Origin: Actinomadura craniellae | GTDB lineage: Bacteria > Actinomycetota > Actinomycetes > Streptosporangiales > Streptosporangiaceae | Length of the DNA stretch: 64,000 nt | Direction of reading: 5' to 3' | NCBI RefSeq assembly: GCF_003289645.1 | Contig: NZ_QLYX01000002.1 | Coordinates: 558,001-622,000, forward strand | Part shown: positions 44,127 to 55,523 of the stretch, piece by piece | Numbering within the stretch: position 1 is the first letter of the stretch | Layout: the number at the start of each line of letters is the position of its first letter | Program-made: the position numbers and the translations under genes | Notes under the pieces: model-generated | What the model saw: the letters and a program-made list of their open reading frames with translations, nothing else | The model's database searches: none | Told to the model about the DNA's origin: nothing

Positions 44127-45560
44127 TCAGGGGCGGTTGCCGGCGATGGCGTCGCCGATGCGGTGGACGCGGAGGGCGTTGGTGGAGCCGGCGGTGCCGG
44201 GGGGTGAGCCGGCGACGATGACGACGCGGTCGCCCTTCTGGCAGCGGCCGATTTCGAGGAGGGCCTGTTCGACCTGGCGGACCATCTCGTCGGTGTGGTC
44301 GACGTGGGGGACGAGGAAGGTTTCGACGCCCCAGACGAGGGAGAGCCGGCTGCGGGTGGTCTGCACGGCGGTGAAGGCGAGGAGGGGGATGGGTGAGCGG
44401 TAGCGGGAGAGCCGGCGGGCGGTTTCGCCGGACATGGTGAAGGCGACGAGGGCTTTGGCGTTGACGGTGGCGCCGACTTCGGCGGCGGCGCGGGCGATGG
44501 CGCCGCCGACGGTTTCGGGGACGCGGGAGAGGGAGTGGGTGGCCTGGAGGTGGGCTTCTTCGGCGGCGCGGACGATGCGTCCCATGGTGCGGACGGATTC
44601 GATGGGGTACTGGCCGACGCTGGTTTCGCCGGAGAGCATGACGGCGTCGGCGCCGTCGAAGACGGCGTTGGCGACGTCGGAGGTCTCGGCCCGGGTGGGG
44701 CGGGGGGCGGAGATCATGGATTCGAGCATCTGGGTGGCGACGATGACGGGTCGTGCCTTCTCGCGGCAGAGTTCGATGGCGCGTTTTTGGACGATGGGGA
44801 CCTGTTCGAGGGGGAGTTCGACGCCGAGGTCGCCGCGGGCGACCATGAGGCCGTCGAAGGCGGCGACGATTTCGGGGAGGCGTTCGACGGCTTGGGGTTT
44901 TTCGAGTTTGCCGATGAGGGGGACGCGGGCGCCTTCTTCTTCCATGATGCGGTGGCAGGCGGTGGCGTCTTCGGGGGTGCGGACGAAGGAGAGGGCGACC
45001 ATGTCGACGCCGAGGCGGAGGGCCCAGCGGAGGTCGGTTTCGTCTTTTTCGGTGAGGGCGGGGACGCTGACGGCGACGCCGGGGAGGTTGAGGCCCTTGT
45101 TGTCGGAGATCATGCCGCCGACGAGGACTTTGGTGTGGACGCGGGGGCCGTCGACGTCGGTGACTTCGAGGGCGACGCGGCCGTCGTCGATGAGGACGGT
45201 GTCGCCGGGGGCGACGTCGCCGGGGAGGCCGTGGTAGCCGGTGGAGACTTCTTTGCGGGTGCCGGGGACGTCGTCGGTGGTGATGGTGAACTCGTCGCCG
45301 AGGGTGAGCCGGACGGGGCCTTCGGCGAACCGGCCGATTCTGATCTTGGGGCCCTGGAGGTCGGCGAGGATGCCGACGCCGCGGCCGGTGACGTCGGCGG
45401 CTTCGCGCAGGTAGCGGTAGACCTGCTCGTGCTGGGCGTGGTCGCCGTGGCTCATGTTGAGGCGGGCGACGTCGATGCCGGCTTCGACGAGGGCGCGGAT
45501 CTGGGCGCGGCTGGAGCAGGCGGGGCCGATGGTGCTGACGATTTTCGCTCGACGGTTCAC
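44127..45560 (-). CDS. pyk: Pyruvate kinase
   Basis: 477 residues from GTG 45560 (MNRRAKIVSTIGPAC). Converts phosphoenolpyruvate and ADP to pyruvate and ATP. Motifs: RLNMSHGDHAQHEQ near residue 32, GILADLQGPKIRIG, VDMVALSFVRTPED, LIGKLEKPQAVERL (catalytic Lys), MVARGDLGVELP and VATQMLESMI, then the regulatory C-terminal domain with ALVAFTMSGETARRLSRYR. Length is normal. A DasR-like palindrome lies 72-83 bp upstream of the start. Confidence 0.97.
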   Translation of the reverse strand: MNRRAKIVSTIGPACSSRAQIRALVEAGIDVARLNMSHGDHAQHEQVYRYLREAADVTGRGVGILADLQGPKIRIGRFAEGPVRLTLGDEFTITTDDVPGTRKEVSTGYHGLPGDVAPGDTVLIDDGRVALEVTDVDGPRVHTKVLVGGMISDNKGLNLPGVAVSVPALTEKDETDLRWALRLGVDMVALSFVRTPEDATACHRIMEEEGARVPLIGKLEKPQAVERLPEIVAAFDGLMVARGDLGVELPLEQVPIVQKRAIELCREKARPVIVATQMLESMISAPRPTRAETSDVANAVFDGADAVMLSGETSVGQYPIESVRTMGRIVRAAEEAHLQATHSLSRVPETVGGAIARAAAEVGATVNAKALVAFTMSGETARRLSRYRSPIPLLAFTAVQTTRSRLSLVWGVETFLVPHVDHTDEMVRQVEQALLEIGRCQKGDRVVIVAGSPPGTAGSTNALRVHRIGDAIAGNRP

Positions 45561-45631
45561 GTGTTCAACACTAAGTAGTTACTGGCGGGTAGGTAGCCGC
45601 TATCCAGGCATGTCGGCCAAGATTCACCCAT

Positions 45632-45643
45632 TGGTCTAGACCC
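45632..45643 (-). promoter_or_regulatory. DasR-like (GntR family) operator upstream of pyk
   Basis: TGGTCTAGACCC contains the perfect 10-bp palindrome GGTCTAGACC and matches 11 of 12 core bases of the DasR site TGGTCTAGACCA (consensus from memory). A second copy stands upstream of gltB at 54100-54111. Regulation is inferred. Confidence 0.55.
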
Positions 45644-45649
45644 ATCTCA

Positions 45650-45683
45650 CTGCGTGGCGGGGCCGGTCGGCCCCGCCGCGCAG
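45650..45683 (-). terminator. Terminator of the PfpI-family gene
   Basis: 15-bp stem (45650-45664 with 45669-45683, one G-U) and loop GGTC, starting 11 bases past the stop of the gene at 45695. No U-tract. Confidence 0.75.
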
Positions 45684-45694
45684 CGGTCCGGAGG

Positions 45695-46249
45695 TCAGCC
45701 GCGGAAGGCGTCGACGGCGGCCTGGCAGAAGGCCTTGAGGTCGTCGGGGCGGCGGCTGCTGACGAGCGTATTGGGTCCGTCGGTGCAGCTGTGCACCTCC
45801 TCGTCGACCCAGGTGGCGCCCGCGTTGCGCAGGTCGGTCCGGAGGCTGGGCCAGGAGGTGAGGGTGCGGCCGCGGACGACGTCGGCCTCGATCAGCGTCC
45901 AGGGGCCGTGGCAGATGACGGCCACGGGCTTGCCGGCGGTGAAGAACCCCTTGACGAACGCGACGGCCTTGGGGTCCGTGCGCAGGAAGTCGGGGTTGGC
46001 GACGCCGCCGGGCAGGGCGAGGCCGTCGAAGTCGTCCGGGGTGACGTCGTCGACCGTGGTGTCGACCTCGAAGGTGTCGGCCTTGTCGAGGTGGTCGAAG
46101 GCCTGGACGCGGCCGGGTTCGGTGGAGACCAGCCGGGGTCGTCCGCCCGCCTGCTCGACCGCCTGCCAGGGTTCGGTGAGTTCGACCTGCTCCGCGCCCT
46201 CGGGGGCGACCAGGAAGGCGATGGTCTTGTTCCTCAGGTCGGTGGCCAT
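45695..46249 (-). CDS. DJ-1/PfpI family protein (YhbO-like)
   Basis: 184 residues, ATG 46249, with AAGGAGG seven bases upstream. Motifs: FLVAPEGAEQVELTEPW, the DxxxLPGG block (DGLALPGGVANPDFL), and the nucleophile elbow VAVICHGPWTLIEADVV with the reactive Cys, then RTLTSWPSLRTDLRNAG and DGPNTLVSSRRPDDL. This is typical of PfpI/YhbO class-I glutamine-amidotransferase-like proteins linked to stress and to repair of glyoxal-modified molecules. It is divergent from an AraC regulator 55 bp away, which may control it. Confidence 0.92.
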   Translation of the reverse strand: MATDLRNKTIAFLVAPEGAEQVELTEPWQAVEQAGGRPRLVSTEPGRVQAFDHLDKADTFEVDTTVDDVTPDDFDGLALPGGVANPDFLRTDPKAVAFVKGFFTAGKPVAVICHGPWTLIEADVVRGRTLTSWPSLRTDLRNAGATWVDEEVHSCTDGPNTLVSSRRPDDLKAFCQAAVDAFRG

Positions 46250-46304
46250 GGTGTGGCCTCCTTCCTTCTGGTGATGTGCGCCGTACTCGTGTACGAGGCG
46301 GGCC

Positions 46305-47021
46305 ATGCCCAGCGATCGGGATGGTATGCACGTGAACGTGTATGAAGAGTTCGCGTTGTCTCCCGCGACGGGTCTGGTGTGCGCCTGGGTCCGTGAGCCG
46401 GAGCCGGCGGCCCCGGTGGCGCGGGTGGTGCCGGACGGTTGCGTGGATCTGATCTGGTGGTCGGGGCGGGGCGAGGTGATGGTGGCGGGGCCGGACACCG
46501 GCCCGCATCTGTCGGCGGTGCCGGCCGGTGAGCGGCTGGTGGGGGTGCGGTTCCGGCCGGGGCAGGCGCCGCCGGCGTTGGGTGTGCCGGCGGACGCGGT
46601 GCGGGACGCCCGGGTTCCGCTGGCGCGGCTGTGGGGTGATCCGGCGCTGCGGCTGGCGGACCGGCTGGCCGGGGCCGGGGATCCGCGGCGGGTGCTGGTG
46701 GCGGCGGTGGCGGGCCGGGGCGGTCCCGCGGATCCGGTGGTGCCGGCCGTGGTGGCGGGGCTGGCGGAGGGTGCCTCGGTCGGGGAGGTGGCCGGCCGGC
46801 TGGGGTTGAGCGAGCGGCAGTTGCGGCGGCGGTCCGTGGCGGCGTTCGGGTACGGCCCGAAGACGTTGCAGCGGATCCTGCGGTTCCGGCGGGCGGTGCG
46901 GCTGGCCCGGGCGGGCGTGCCGTTCGCGGTGGCGGCGGACGCGGCCGGGTACGCCGACCAGGCGCATCTCTCGCGTGAGGTGCGGGATCTGGCGGGCGTC
47001 CCGCTACGGGGGTTGTTGTGA
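46305..47021 (+). CDS. AraC-family transcriptional regulator
   Basis: 238 residues from ATG 46305 (GAGGCGGGCC before); ATG 46326 is an alternative. An N-terminal ligand-type domain (VVPDGCVDLIWWSGRGEVMVAGPDTG) of the DUF6597 kind is followed by two HTHs: ASVGEVAGRLGLSERQLRRRSVAAFGYGPKTL and FAVAADAAGYADQAHLSREVRDLAG, the second with the Arg-rich AraC signature. Divergent from the PfpI gene, suggesting local control; it ends 22 bp from the convergent GNAT gene. Confidence 0.88.
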   Translation: MPSDRDGMHVNVYEEFALSPATGLVCAWVREPEPAAPVARVVPDGCVDLIWWSGRGEVMVAGPDTGPHLSAVPAGERLVGVRFRPGQAPPALGVPADAVRDARVPLARLWGDPALRLADRLAGAGDPRRVLVAAVAGRGGPADPVVPAVVAGLAEGASVGEVAGRLGLSERQLRRRSVAAFGYGPKTLQRILRFRRAVRLARAGVPFAVAADAAGYADQAHLSREVRDLAGVPLRGLL

Positions 47022-47043
47022 CGCGGCGGGCGCCGGGTGGGGG

Positions 47044-47619
47044 TCAGCGGGCGCCGGGCCAGGGGCCGGGGATGTCGAGGGGGATGGGTTGGGTGGCGGT
47101 GTGGGTGTCGTGCAGGCGGAAGCCGCGGGCTTGGTAGTTGCGCAGGGCGGCGGGGCCGTCGAGGGAGCAGGTGTGGACGTGGACGCGGGTGGTGGGTTCG
47201 CGGTCGGGCCAGCGGGTGGCCAGGTCCCAGGCGCGGGCGGTGCCGGTGGCGAGGAGGGGGCCGCCGAGGCCGCGGCCGAGGAAGGCGGGGAGCATCCCGA
47301 AGTAGGCGATCTCCACCTGGCCGCCGGTCTGGGGGTCGAGTTCGAGGTAGCCGGCGGGGACGCCGGAGGTGTAGGCCACCCAGGTCTCGACGCCGGGGCG
47401 TTCGAGCCAGCTGCGCCACTGGTCGTAGGTCCAGGTGAGGCGGTCGGTCCAGTACCAGTCGCCGCCGACGGCGGTGTAGAGGAAGCGGCTGAACTCCGGG
47501 CTGGGGGTGCCGGCCCGGACGATCTCGGTGGGGAGGTCGGCGGGTTCGGCGGGGCGGAGGTCGCCGGGGTCGCGCTGCTCGAGGTACCAGGTGGTGACCT
47601 CGGCCGGGCGGAGGGACAT
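47044..47619 (-). CDS. GNAT family N-acetyltransferase
   Basis: 191 residues. GNAT motif A is seen as EIAYFGMLPAFLGRGLGGPLLATGTARAW, with the RGLGG pyrophosphate loop, and the late strand LRNYQARGFRLHDT. The N-terminal 90 residues (LYTAVGGDWYWTDRLTWTYDQWRSWL) are more like the large-substrate subfamily. Acceptor unknown. Downstream of gltD by about 200 bp on the same strand, probably separate. Confidence 0.85.
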   Translation of the reverse strand: MSLRPAEVTTWYLEQRDPGDLRPAEPADLPTEIVRAGTPSPEFSRFLYTAVGGDWYWTDRLTWTYDQWRSWLERPGVETWVAYTSGVPAGYLELDPQTGGQVEIAYFGMLPAFLGRGLGGPLLATGTARAWDLATRWPDREPTTRVHVHTCSLDGPAALRNYQARGFRLHDTHTATQPIPLDIPGPWPGAR

Positions 47620-47817
47620 GCGGCGTCTCCCGGGATGGTGGGTGGCCGGTGGCGGAAAAGGCTCCGCCGTGACCGCACGATCGTCGCATGAACGACCGGG
47701 TGGTCACGGCGGGTCGGTGAATCTCAGGCGCTGCTCATGATCGCGTGACCCTCCTCGTTCGCTACACGGCCCGCTCGTCCCTCACGGTCCGCTCCGCTCA
47801 CTCGTCAGGTCAGGCGA

Positions 47818-49278
<1,461 letters not shown>

Positions 49279-49295
49279 GTTCGGAGTTCCCCCTT

Positions 49296-52200
49296 TCAGC
49301 CCTGGGAGGCGGCCATGACGGCCTCGTCGATGTCGCGGCCCTCGGCTTCGGCCCGGGCCCGGGCGGCGAGCACCCGCTTGTAGTCGCGCGGCATGATCTT
49401 GGCGAACCGTTCGGCGGAGGCGTCCCAGTCGGCGAGGAGTTTCTCGGCGACGGTGGATCCGGTCTCGGTGAGGTGCCGTTCGATCATGTCGTGCAGGAAG
49501 TCGCGGTCCTCGTCGGTGAGCGGGTCGAGGTCGACCATCTCGGGGTTGACCCGGCCGGGGGCCAGGTCGAGGACGTAGGCGATGCCGCCGGACATGCCGG
49601 CGGCGAAGTTGCGGCCGGTGGGTCCGAGGACGACGGCGCGCCCGCCGGTCATGTACTCGCAGCCGTGGTCGCCGACGCCTTCGACGACGGCGGTGGCGCC
49701 GGAGTTGCGGACGCAGAACCGTTCGCCGACGACGCCGCGGGCGAACACTTCGCCGGAGGTGGCGCCGTAGAGCATGACGTTGCCGCCGATGATCTGGTTT
49801 TCCGCGGCGAAGGGCGCTTCGGGGTGCGGGCGGACGGTGAGGCGCCCGCCGGACAGGCCCTTGCCGATGTAGTCGTTGGCGTCGCCGGTGAGCCGGAGGG
49901 TGATGCCCTTGGGCACGAACGCGCCGAAGGAGTTGCCGGCCGAGCCGGTGAAGGTGACGTCGATGGTGTCCTCGGGCAGGCCGGCGCCGCCCCACTTGCG
50001 GGTCACCCGGTGGCCGAGCATGGTGCCGACGGTCCGGTTGACGTTGCGGATGGGCAGTTCGAGCTTGACCTTGTCGCCGAACGCGAGGGCGCCCTCGGCG
50101 AGCTGGATCAGGGTGTTGTCGAGGGCTTTGTCGAGCCCGTGGTCCTGGACGGTGACCCGGCGCAGCGGGGTGCCCTCGGGCAGGTCGGGTCGGTGCAGGA
50201 TGGGGGTGAGGTCGAGCCCGGCGGCCTTCCAGTGCTCGACGGCGTCCCGGGTGTCGAGGGCCTGGACCTGGCCGATGGCCTCGTCGAGGGAGCGGAAGCC
50301 GAGCGCGGCGAGGTACTCGCGGACCTCTTCGGCGACGAACTCGAAGTAGTTGACGACGAATTCGGGTTTGCCGGTGAACCGCTCGCGCAGCACGGGGTTC
50401 TGGGTGGCGACGCCGACGGGGCAGGTGTCGAGGTGGCAGACCCGCATCATGACGCAGCCGGAGACGACGAGCGGCGCGGTGGCGAAGCCGTACTCCTCGG
50501 CGCCGAGGAGGGCGGCGATGACGACGTCGCGGCCGGTCTTCATCTGCCCGTCGGTCTGCACGACGATGCGGTCGCGCAGCCCGTTGAGCAGCAGGGTCTG
50601 CTGGGTTTCGGCGAGGCCGAGCTCCCAGGGCGCCCCGGCGTGCTTGAGGGAGGTCAGCGGGGAGGCGCCGGTGCCGCCGTCGTGCCCGGAGATGAGCACC
50701 ACGTCGGCGTGGGCCTTGGACACGCCGGCCGCGACGGTGCCGACCCCGACCTCGGCGACGAGCTTGACGTGGACGCGCGCCGCGGGGTTGGAGTTCTTGA
50801 GGTCGTGGATGAGCTGGGCGAGGTCCTCGATGGAGTAGATGTCGTGGTGCGGGGGTGGTGAGATGAGGCCGACGCCGGGGGTGGAGTGCCGGGTCTTGGC
50901 GATCCACGGGTAGACCTTGTGGCCGGGCAGTTGGCCGCCCTCGCCGGGCTTGGCGCCTTGGGCCATCTTGATCTGGATGTCGTCGGCGTTGGTGAGGTAT
51001 TCGGAGGTGACGCCGAACCGGCCGGAGGCCACCTGCTTGATGGCGCTGCGGCGCAGGTCGCCGTTGGCGTCGGGGGTGAACCGGTCGGGGTCCTCGCCGC
51101 CCTCGCCGGTGTTGGACTTGCCGCCGAGGCGGTTCATCGCGATGGCGAGGGTCTCGTGTGCTTCGGCGGAGATGGAGCCGTAGGACATGGCGCCGGTGGA
51201 GAACCGCTTGACGATCTCGGCGACGGGTTCGACCTCGTCGATCGGGACCGGCGGGCGCTGCCCCTCGCGGAGTTTGAACAGGCCGCGCAGCGTCATGAGC
51301 TGCTGGGACTGGGAGTCCACCAGGGAGGTGTACTCCTTGTAGATCTCGTAGCGGCGGGTGCGGGTGGCGTGCTGGAGCTTGAACACGGTGTCCGGGTTGA
51401 ACAGGTGCGGTTCGCCCTCGCGGCGCCACTGGTACTCGCCGCCGACCTCCAGGGTGCGGTGCGCCGCCTCGTTGCCGCCGGGCGGGTAGGCGCGGCGGTG
51501 CCGTTCGGCGGCCTCGCGGGCGATGACGTCGAAGCCGACGCCGCCGAGCCGGGAGGTGGTGCCGGTGAAGCAGCGGGCGATGACGTCCTCGCCGAGGCCG
51601 ATCGCCTCGAAGATCTGCGCGCCGGTGTAGGACGCGACGGTGGACACCCCCATCTTGGACATGACCTTGAGGACGCCCTTGCCGTACGCCTTGACGAGGT
51701 TGCGGGCGGCGGTGCGTTCGTCGATGCCGGTGATGGCGCCGGTCCGGACCAGGTCCTCGACGGTCTCCAGGGCGAGGTAGGGGTTGATCGCGGAGGCGCC
51801 GTAGCCGATGAGCAGTGCCATGTGGTGGCACTCGCGGGCTTCGGCGGTCTCGATGACGAGGCCGACCTGGGTGCGGGTCTTCTCCCGGATCAGGTGGTGG
51901 TGGACGGCCCCGGTGAGCAGGAGGGACGGGATGGCCGCCCGGGCGGAGTCGGAGCCGCGGTCCGACAGCACGATGATGCGCGCGCCGGCGGCGATGGCGC
52001 GGGAGACCTCGCCGCAGATCTCCTCCAGCCGTGCCTCCAGGGCCTCTCCCCCGCCGGCGACGTCGTAGCGGCCGTGCACGACGTGGGCCTGCAGGTGCGG
52101 CAGGGAGCCCTCGTCGTCAATGTGGATGATCTTGGCGAGTTCGTCGTTGTCGAGGATGGGGGTGGGCAGCACGAGCCGCCGGCACGAGTGCGGGCCGGGG

Positions 52201-53852
52201 TCGAGCAGGTTGCTTTCCGGGCCCAGCGTCGACTGCAGGGAGGTGACGAGCTCTTCGCGGATGGCGTCCAGCGGCGGGTTGGTGACCTGGGCGAACAGTT
52301 GCTTGAAGTAGTCGAACAGCAGCCGGGGCCGGGTCGAGAGCACCGCGATGGGGGTGTCGGTGCCCATGGAGCCGATCGGCTCGGCGCCGGTCTTGGCCAT
52401 CGGGGTGAGGATGATCCGCTGCTCTTCGAGGGTGTACCCGAAGGTCTGCTGTCGCCTGACCAGCGTCTCGTGGGTGGGGACCTCGCGTTCGCGCTGCGGC
52501 AGTTCCTCGAACCGGACGAGCCCCTGCTGGAGCCATTCGGCGTAGGGGTGCTCGGCGGCCAGTTCGGCCTTGATCTCGTCGTCTTCGATGATGCGGCCGG
52601 CGGCCGTGTCGACGAGGAAGATCTTGCCGGGCTGCAGGCGGCCCTTGCGGACGACCTTGGCGGGGTCGATGTCGAGGACGCCGGCCTCGCTGGCCAGCAC
52701 GACGAAGCCGTCCTCGGTCACCCAGAAGCGGCCGGGGCGCAGCCCGTTGCGGTCGAGGACCGCGCCGACGACGGTGCCGTCGGTGAAGGTCACGCTGGCG
52801 GGGCCGTCCCAGGCCTCCATCAGGGTGGAGTGGAACTCGTAGAAGGCGCGCCGGGCGGGGTCCATCTCGGCGTGGTTTTCCCACGCCTCGGGGATCATCA
52901 TGAGCACGGCGTGCGGCAGGGAGCGGCCGCCCAGGTGCAGCAGTTCCAGGCACTCGTCGAACGAGGCGGTGTCGCTGGCCTCGATGTCGATGACCGGGTA
53001 GATGCGGGACAGGTCGCCGGGCAGCAGGTCGGAGGCGAGCAGGGCCTCGCGGGCGCGCATCCAGTTCCGGTTGCCCTTGACCGTGTTGATCTCGCCGTTG
53101 TGGGCGATGAACCGGTACGGGTGGGCCAGTTCCCAGGCCGGGAAGGTGTTGGTGGAGAACCGGGAGTGCACCAGCGCGATGGCGCTGCCGAAGCGCCGGT
53201 CGGACAGGTCGGGGAAGAACGGCTCCAGCTGCGGGGTGGTGAGCATCCCCTTGTAGACGATGGTGCGGCTGGACAGGCTCGGGAAGTAGACCCGGACGTC
53301 CTGCTCGGCGCGCTCGCGCATGCAGAACACGACCCGGTCGAGTTCCAGGCCGGTCAGCTCGGCGTGCGGGCCGGCGGGGTCGGGGGCGACGAACATCTGG
53401 GCGAAGTGCGGCATGACCCGGCGGGCCGCGGGGCCGCAGAAGGTGGGGTCGTGCGGCAGCGCCCGCCAGCCGAGGACGGTCAGGCCCTCCTCGGCGCACA
53501 GCGCGGCGATGTGGTCCACGGCGCTGGAACGCTCCGTCGCGTCGACGGGGAGGAAGGCGATGCCCGCCGCGTAGGCCCCGGGGTCGGGCAGGGGGAAGTC
53601 GCAGACCTCGCGGAAGAACGCGTCGGGGATCTGGGTCATGATGCCGACGCCGTCGCCGTCGTCGGGCTCGGCGCCCACGGCGCCGCGGTGGTCGAGGTTG
53701 CGCAGTACGGTCAGGGCCTGCTCGACGATGTCATGGCTTTTGCGACCATGTAGGTCCGCCACCATTCCGACACCGCACGCGTCATGCTCGTTGGCCGGGT
53801 CGTAGAGCCCCTGGGATTCGGGCCGACCTGGTGTGAGGGCAGCAGCCGCCAT
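49296..53852 (-). CDS. gltB: Glutamate synthase large subunit
   Basis: 1,518 residues from ATG 53852, which has GGGAGGG before it; a longer start 15 bases upstream is weaker. The class-II glutaminase nucleophile is Cys26 in [10 protein letters not shown], exposed after propeptide removal. The FMN synthase domain carries [15 protein letters not shown] and the 3Fe-4S cysteines [18 protein letters not shown]. The C-terminal beta-helix has [17 protein letters not shown]. It converts glutamine and 2-oxoglutarate to two glutamates with electrons from GltD. The leader (53853-54198) has palindromes and a DasR-like site. Confidence 0.97.
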   Translation of the reverse strand: MAAAALTPGRPESQGLYDPANEHDACGVGMVADLHGRKSHDIVEQALTVLRNLDHRGAVGAEPDDGDGVGIMTQIPDAFFREVCDFPLPDPGAYAAGIAFLPVDATERSSAVDHIAALCAEEGLTVLGWRALPHDPTFCGPAARRVMPHFAQMFVAPDPAGPHAELTGLELDRVVFCMRERAEQDVRVYFPSLSSRTIVYKGMLTTPQLEPFFPDLSDRRFGSAIALVHSRFSTNTFPAWELAHPYRFIAHNGEINTVKGNRNWMRAREALLASDLLPGDLSRIYPVIDIEASDTASFDECLELLHLGGRSLPHAVLMMIPEAWENHAEMDPARRAFYEFHSTLMEAWDGPASVTFTDGTVVGAVLDRNGLRPGRFWVTEDGFVVLASEAGVLDIDPAKVVRKGRLQPGKIFLVDTAAGRIIEDDEIKAELAAEHPYAEWLQQGLVRFEELPQREREVPTHETLVRRQQTFGYTLEEQRIILTPMAKTGAEPIGSMGTDTPIAVLSTRPRLLFDYFKQLFAQVTNPPLDAIREELVTSLQSTLGPESNLLDPGPHSCRRLVLPTPILDNDELAKIIHIDDEGSLPHLQAHVVHGRYDVAGGGEALEARLEEICGEVSRAIAAGARIIVLSDRGSDSARAAIPSLLLTGAVHHHLIREKTRTQVGLVIETAEARECHHMALLIGYGASAINPYLALETVEDLVRTGAITGIDERTAARNLVKAYGKGVLKVMSKMGVSTVASYTGAQIFEAIGLGEDVIARCFTGTTSRLGGVGFDVIAREAAERHRRAYPPGGNEAAHRTLEVGGEYQWRREGEPHLFNPDTVFKLQHATRTRRYEIYKEYTSLVDSQSQQLMTLRGLFKLREGQRPPVPIDEVEPVAEIVKRFSTGAMSYGSISAEAHETLAIAMNRLGGKSNTGEGGEDPDRFTPDANGDLRRSAIKQVASGRFGVTSEYLTNADDIQIKMAQGAKPGEGGQLPGHKVYPWIAKTRHSTPGVGLISPPPHHDIYSIEDLAQLIHDLKNSNPAARVHVKLVAEVGVGTVAAGVSKAHADVVLISGHDGGTGASPLTSLKHAGAPWELGLAETQQTLLLNGLRDRIVVQTDGQMKTGRDVVIAALLGAEEYGFATAPLVVSGCVMMRVCHLDTCPVGVATQNPVLRERFTGKPEFVVNYFEFVAEEVREYLAALGFRSLDEAIGQVQALDTRDAVEHWKAAGLDLTPILHRPDLPEGTPLRRVTVQDHGLDKALDNTLIQLAEGALAFGDKVKLELPIRNVNRTVGTMLGHRVTRKWGGAGLPEDTIDVTFTGSAGNSFGAFVPKGITLRLTGDANDYIGKGLSGGRLTVRPHPEAPFAAENQIIGGNVMLYGATSGEVFARGVVGERFCVRNSGATAVVEGVGDHGCEYMTGGRAVVLGPTGRNFAAGMSGGIAYVLDLAPGRVNPEMVDLDPLTDEDRDFLHDMIERHLTETGSTVAEKLLADWDASAERFAKIMPRDYKRVLAARARAEAEGRDIDEAVMAASQG

Positions 53853-54052
53853 CAACCCTCCCGTCATCGTGTCACTGCTTCTCAGGTCAGTGCAGTCGGG
53901 GACGGCGTTGGCCCTGCTGCGGTGCTACGAGGTTACATCACTGCCGGGATCATGCCCGACTGCACCAGATCGCGAAACTCCTCCGCAAGCATGGCCTGTA
54001 ATGCCAGGTACCGCCGGGTTCGGAGCCACGGAGGAACGGCGCGTCACAACGT

Positions 54053-54070
54053 GTCGACCGGTCGACCGGT
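54053..54070. promoter_or_regulatory. Overlapping palindromes in the gltB leader
   Basis: GTCGACCGGTCGAC (54053-54066) and ACCGGTCGACCGGT (54057-54070) are both perfect 14-bp palindromes, made from repeated GTCGACCG units about 200 bp before the gltB start. They could bind a dimeric regulator or form an RNA hairpin. No known consensus recognised. Confidence 0.4.
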
Positions 54071-54099
54071 ACGGCCCCAGGACGGCACCGTCCCCTGTG

Positions 54100-54116
54100 T
54101 GGTTTAGACCAGAATA
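54100..54116 (-). promoter_or_regulatory. DasR-like operator overlapping the gltB promoter
   Basis: 54100-54111 reads TGGTTTAGACCA (TGGTCTAAACCA on the gene strand), matching 11 of 12 core positions of the DasR consensus. The -10 candidate TATTCT (54111-54116) adjoins it, so a bound repressor would cover the start of transcription. No clear -35 is seen. Confidence 0.5.
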
Positions 54117-54198
54117 GCCCGGACTTGTACCATCAAAACCCCCACCAGAGGGCGATCTGTGCCGATGGGGACCTAATTGGACAAACTTGCCCGTGGCC

Positions 54199-55476
54199 TT
54201 ACCCGGCTTGCCCGGCGCGGGCGGCGCGGCCCAGCACCGCCGGAGACTTCCCGCCCTCGATCAGCAGGGACAGCAGCCCCTCGTCGGTCTCGGTGCCCTT
54301 CCCGTCCAGCCGCTGCGCCCAGCTCACCACCACGTAGTGGCCCAGCGCCAGGCCGCGCGCCATGCTGAAGCCCGTGCCGAACCGGTCCAGCGGCGCCGCC
54401 CCGGACAGCGGCTTGACGAACCCGCCGCCGCGGCCCCGGCCGAGCGCCTCGACCGCCCGGTCGGCGTCCTCGACCGAGGCCAGGTTGAAGACGGCGGTGG
54501 TGAGGGCGTATCCCGCCCGGGTGTCGGCGTACAGCGTGCGGGCGGCCTGCGTGCAGCCGCCCCGGCGCAGCTCCTCGCCCAGCGCCCGGCCCCAGATCGC
54601 CTCGGCGCAGTCGTGGTCGAGCCGCTTGCCGCGCAGGGCCAGCCGCGCACCGGTCTGCGCGTCGGGGAGGGCCGCGGCCTCCTTGGGGAAGACCTCGGCC
54701 TCGTACAGCGGGGCGGGGTCGTCCGCGCGCCGGGCCAGCGGGGCGTACACCCCGGTGGACGGCGAACTGGAATAGGACGCGGGGCCGACCCCGGTGTCCA
54801 CCGGTACGCCCATCGCGACGGCCGGGGCCGCCGACCGGGGCTTCTCCTCGTCGGAGCCCAACCCCACCACCGCGACCAGGCCCGCGGCCACGGCCACCAG
54901 CGCCGCCGCGGCAACGAAGAACAGCACCGGCCGGCCCCCGCGCCGCTTCCCGCCGGAGGGCCGGTCCGGGGCTGGCCGTTCCTCCCGCGGGCGCCCGCGG
55001 GGCGGCGGGCGGCGATCCCGGGAAGGCCCCCCGTCCCGGGCCCGCTCCGGCGCGGGCCGGTCGGCGGGAGGCCGCTCGGGCCCGCGCTTGCGGCCCCCGA
55101 ACAGGCCGCCGGTCTTCCGCGGCTTCTTCGGCTTCGGCCGGGCGCCGGGCGGCAGCTCCTTCGGCCGCGCGCCCGAAGAGCGTTCCGGAGGACGGCGGCC
55201 GGGCGGTCGCGGCCGGTTCGCGGCCCCGGGCGGCTGCTCGCCCTCACGCGGCCGGCGGCCGGAGCCGCGGCGCGGCGCGCGGCGCTCCCCGGGGTCCTCA
55301 CCGCCGCGCCCGGCACCCCCCGGCGGCTGCTCGCCGGGTGGGCGGCGGGCCGGGGACCGTCCCGGCATCCCCTGGCCGCCCTGGCCCGGCGGGGCCGGAC
55401 GGCGGGGACGGCCGCCGGCGGGCGGGCGGCGGGGGCGGCCGCGCCCTGACCCGGCGTGGGGATCGTCGTGGTTCAC
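54199..55476 (-). CDS. Single-pass membrane protein with long Pro/Arg/Gly-rich cytoplasmic tail
   Basis: 425 residues from GTG 55476 (VNHDDPHAGSGRGRPRRPP); an upstream frame continues but is low-complexity. Residues 1-190 are Pro/Arg/Gly-rich and likely disordered, then a membrane helix (PVLFFVAAAALVAVAAGLVAVV). The extracytoplasmic domain (about 215-425) includes CAEAIWGRALGEELRRGGCTQAARTLYADTRAGY and FGTGFSMARGLALGHYVVVSWAQR. The last part is paralogous to the next gene. Two Cys suggest one disulfide. Function unknown. Confidence 0.75.
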   Translation of the reverse strand: MNHDDPHAGSGRGRPRRPPAGGRPRRPAPPGQGGQGMPGRSPARRPPGEQPPGGAGRGGEDPGERRAPRRGSGRRPREGEQPPGAANRPRPPGRRPPERSSGARPKELPPGARPKPKKPRKTGGLFGGRKRGPERPPADRPAPERARDGGPSRDRRPPPRGRPREERPAPDRPSGGKRRGGRPVLFFVAAAALVAVAAGLVAVVGLGSDEEKPRSAAPAVAMGVPVDTGVGPASYSSSPSTGVYAPLARRADDPAPLYEAEVFPKEAAALPDAQTGARLALRGKRLDHDCAEAIWGRALGEELRRGGCTQAARTLYADTRAGYALTTAVFNLASVEDADRAVEALGRGRGGGFVKPLSGAAPLDRFGTGFSMARGLALGHYVVVSWAQRLDGKGTETDEGLLSLLIEGGKSPAVLGRAARAGQAG

Positions 55477-55523
55477 GTCGGGCGAGGTTACTGCGGAGTC
55501 GGCGGTGCGGCGGCCATCGGCGG

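Larger units (their letters stand above)
53853..54198 (-). other. Gene-free leader and promoter region of gltB (346 bp)
   Basis: This is the only gene-free stretch over 300 bp. It holds a candidate -10 TATTCT on the minus strand (54111-54116), a DasR-like site overlapping the likely start (54100-54111), overlapping palindromes (54053-54070) and about 250 bases of untranslated leader. A nine-codon frame (MVQVRAILV) on the minus strand begins near 54133 but is unsupported. No transposon or RNA gene seen. Confidence 0.6.

Noticed and set aside
50886-53753. A 955-codon plus-strand frame opposite gltB
   Set aside because: Val/Gly/Asp-rich translation without domain character, exactly antisense to a certain gene.
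54106-54133. Nine-codon leader peptide (MVQVRAILV) before gltB
   Set aside because: It starts upstream of the probable transcription start and has no attenuator structure.
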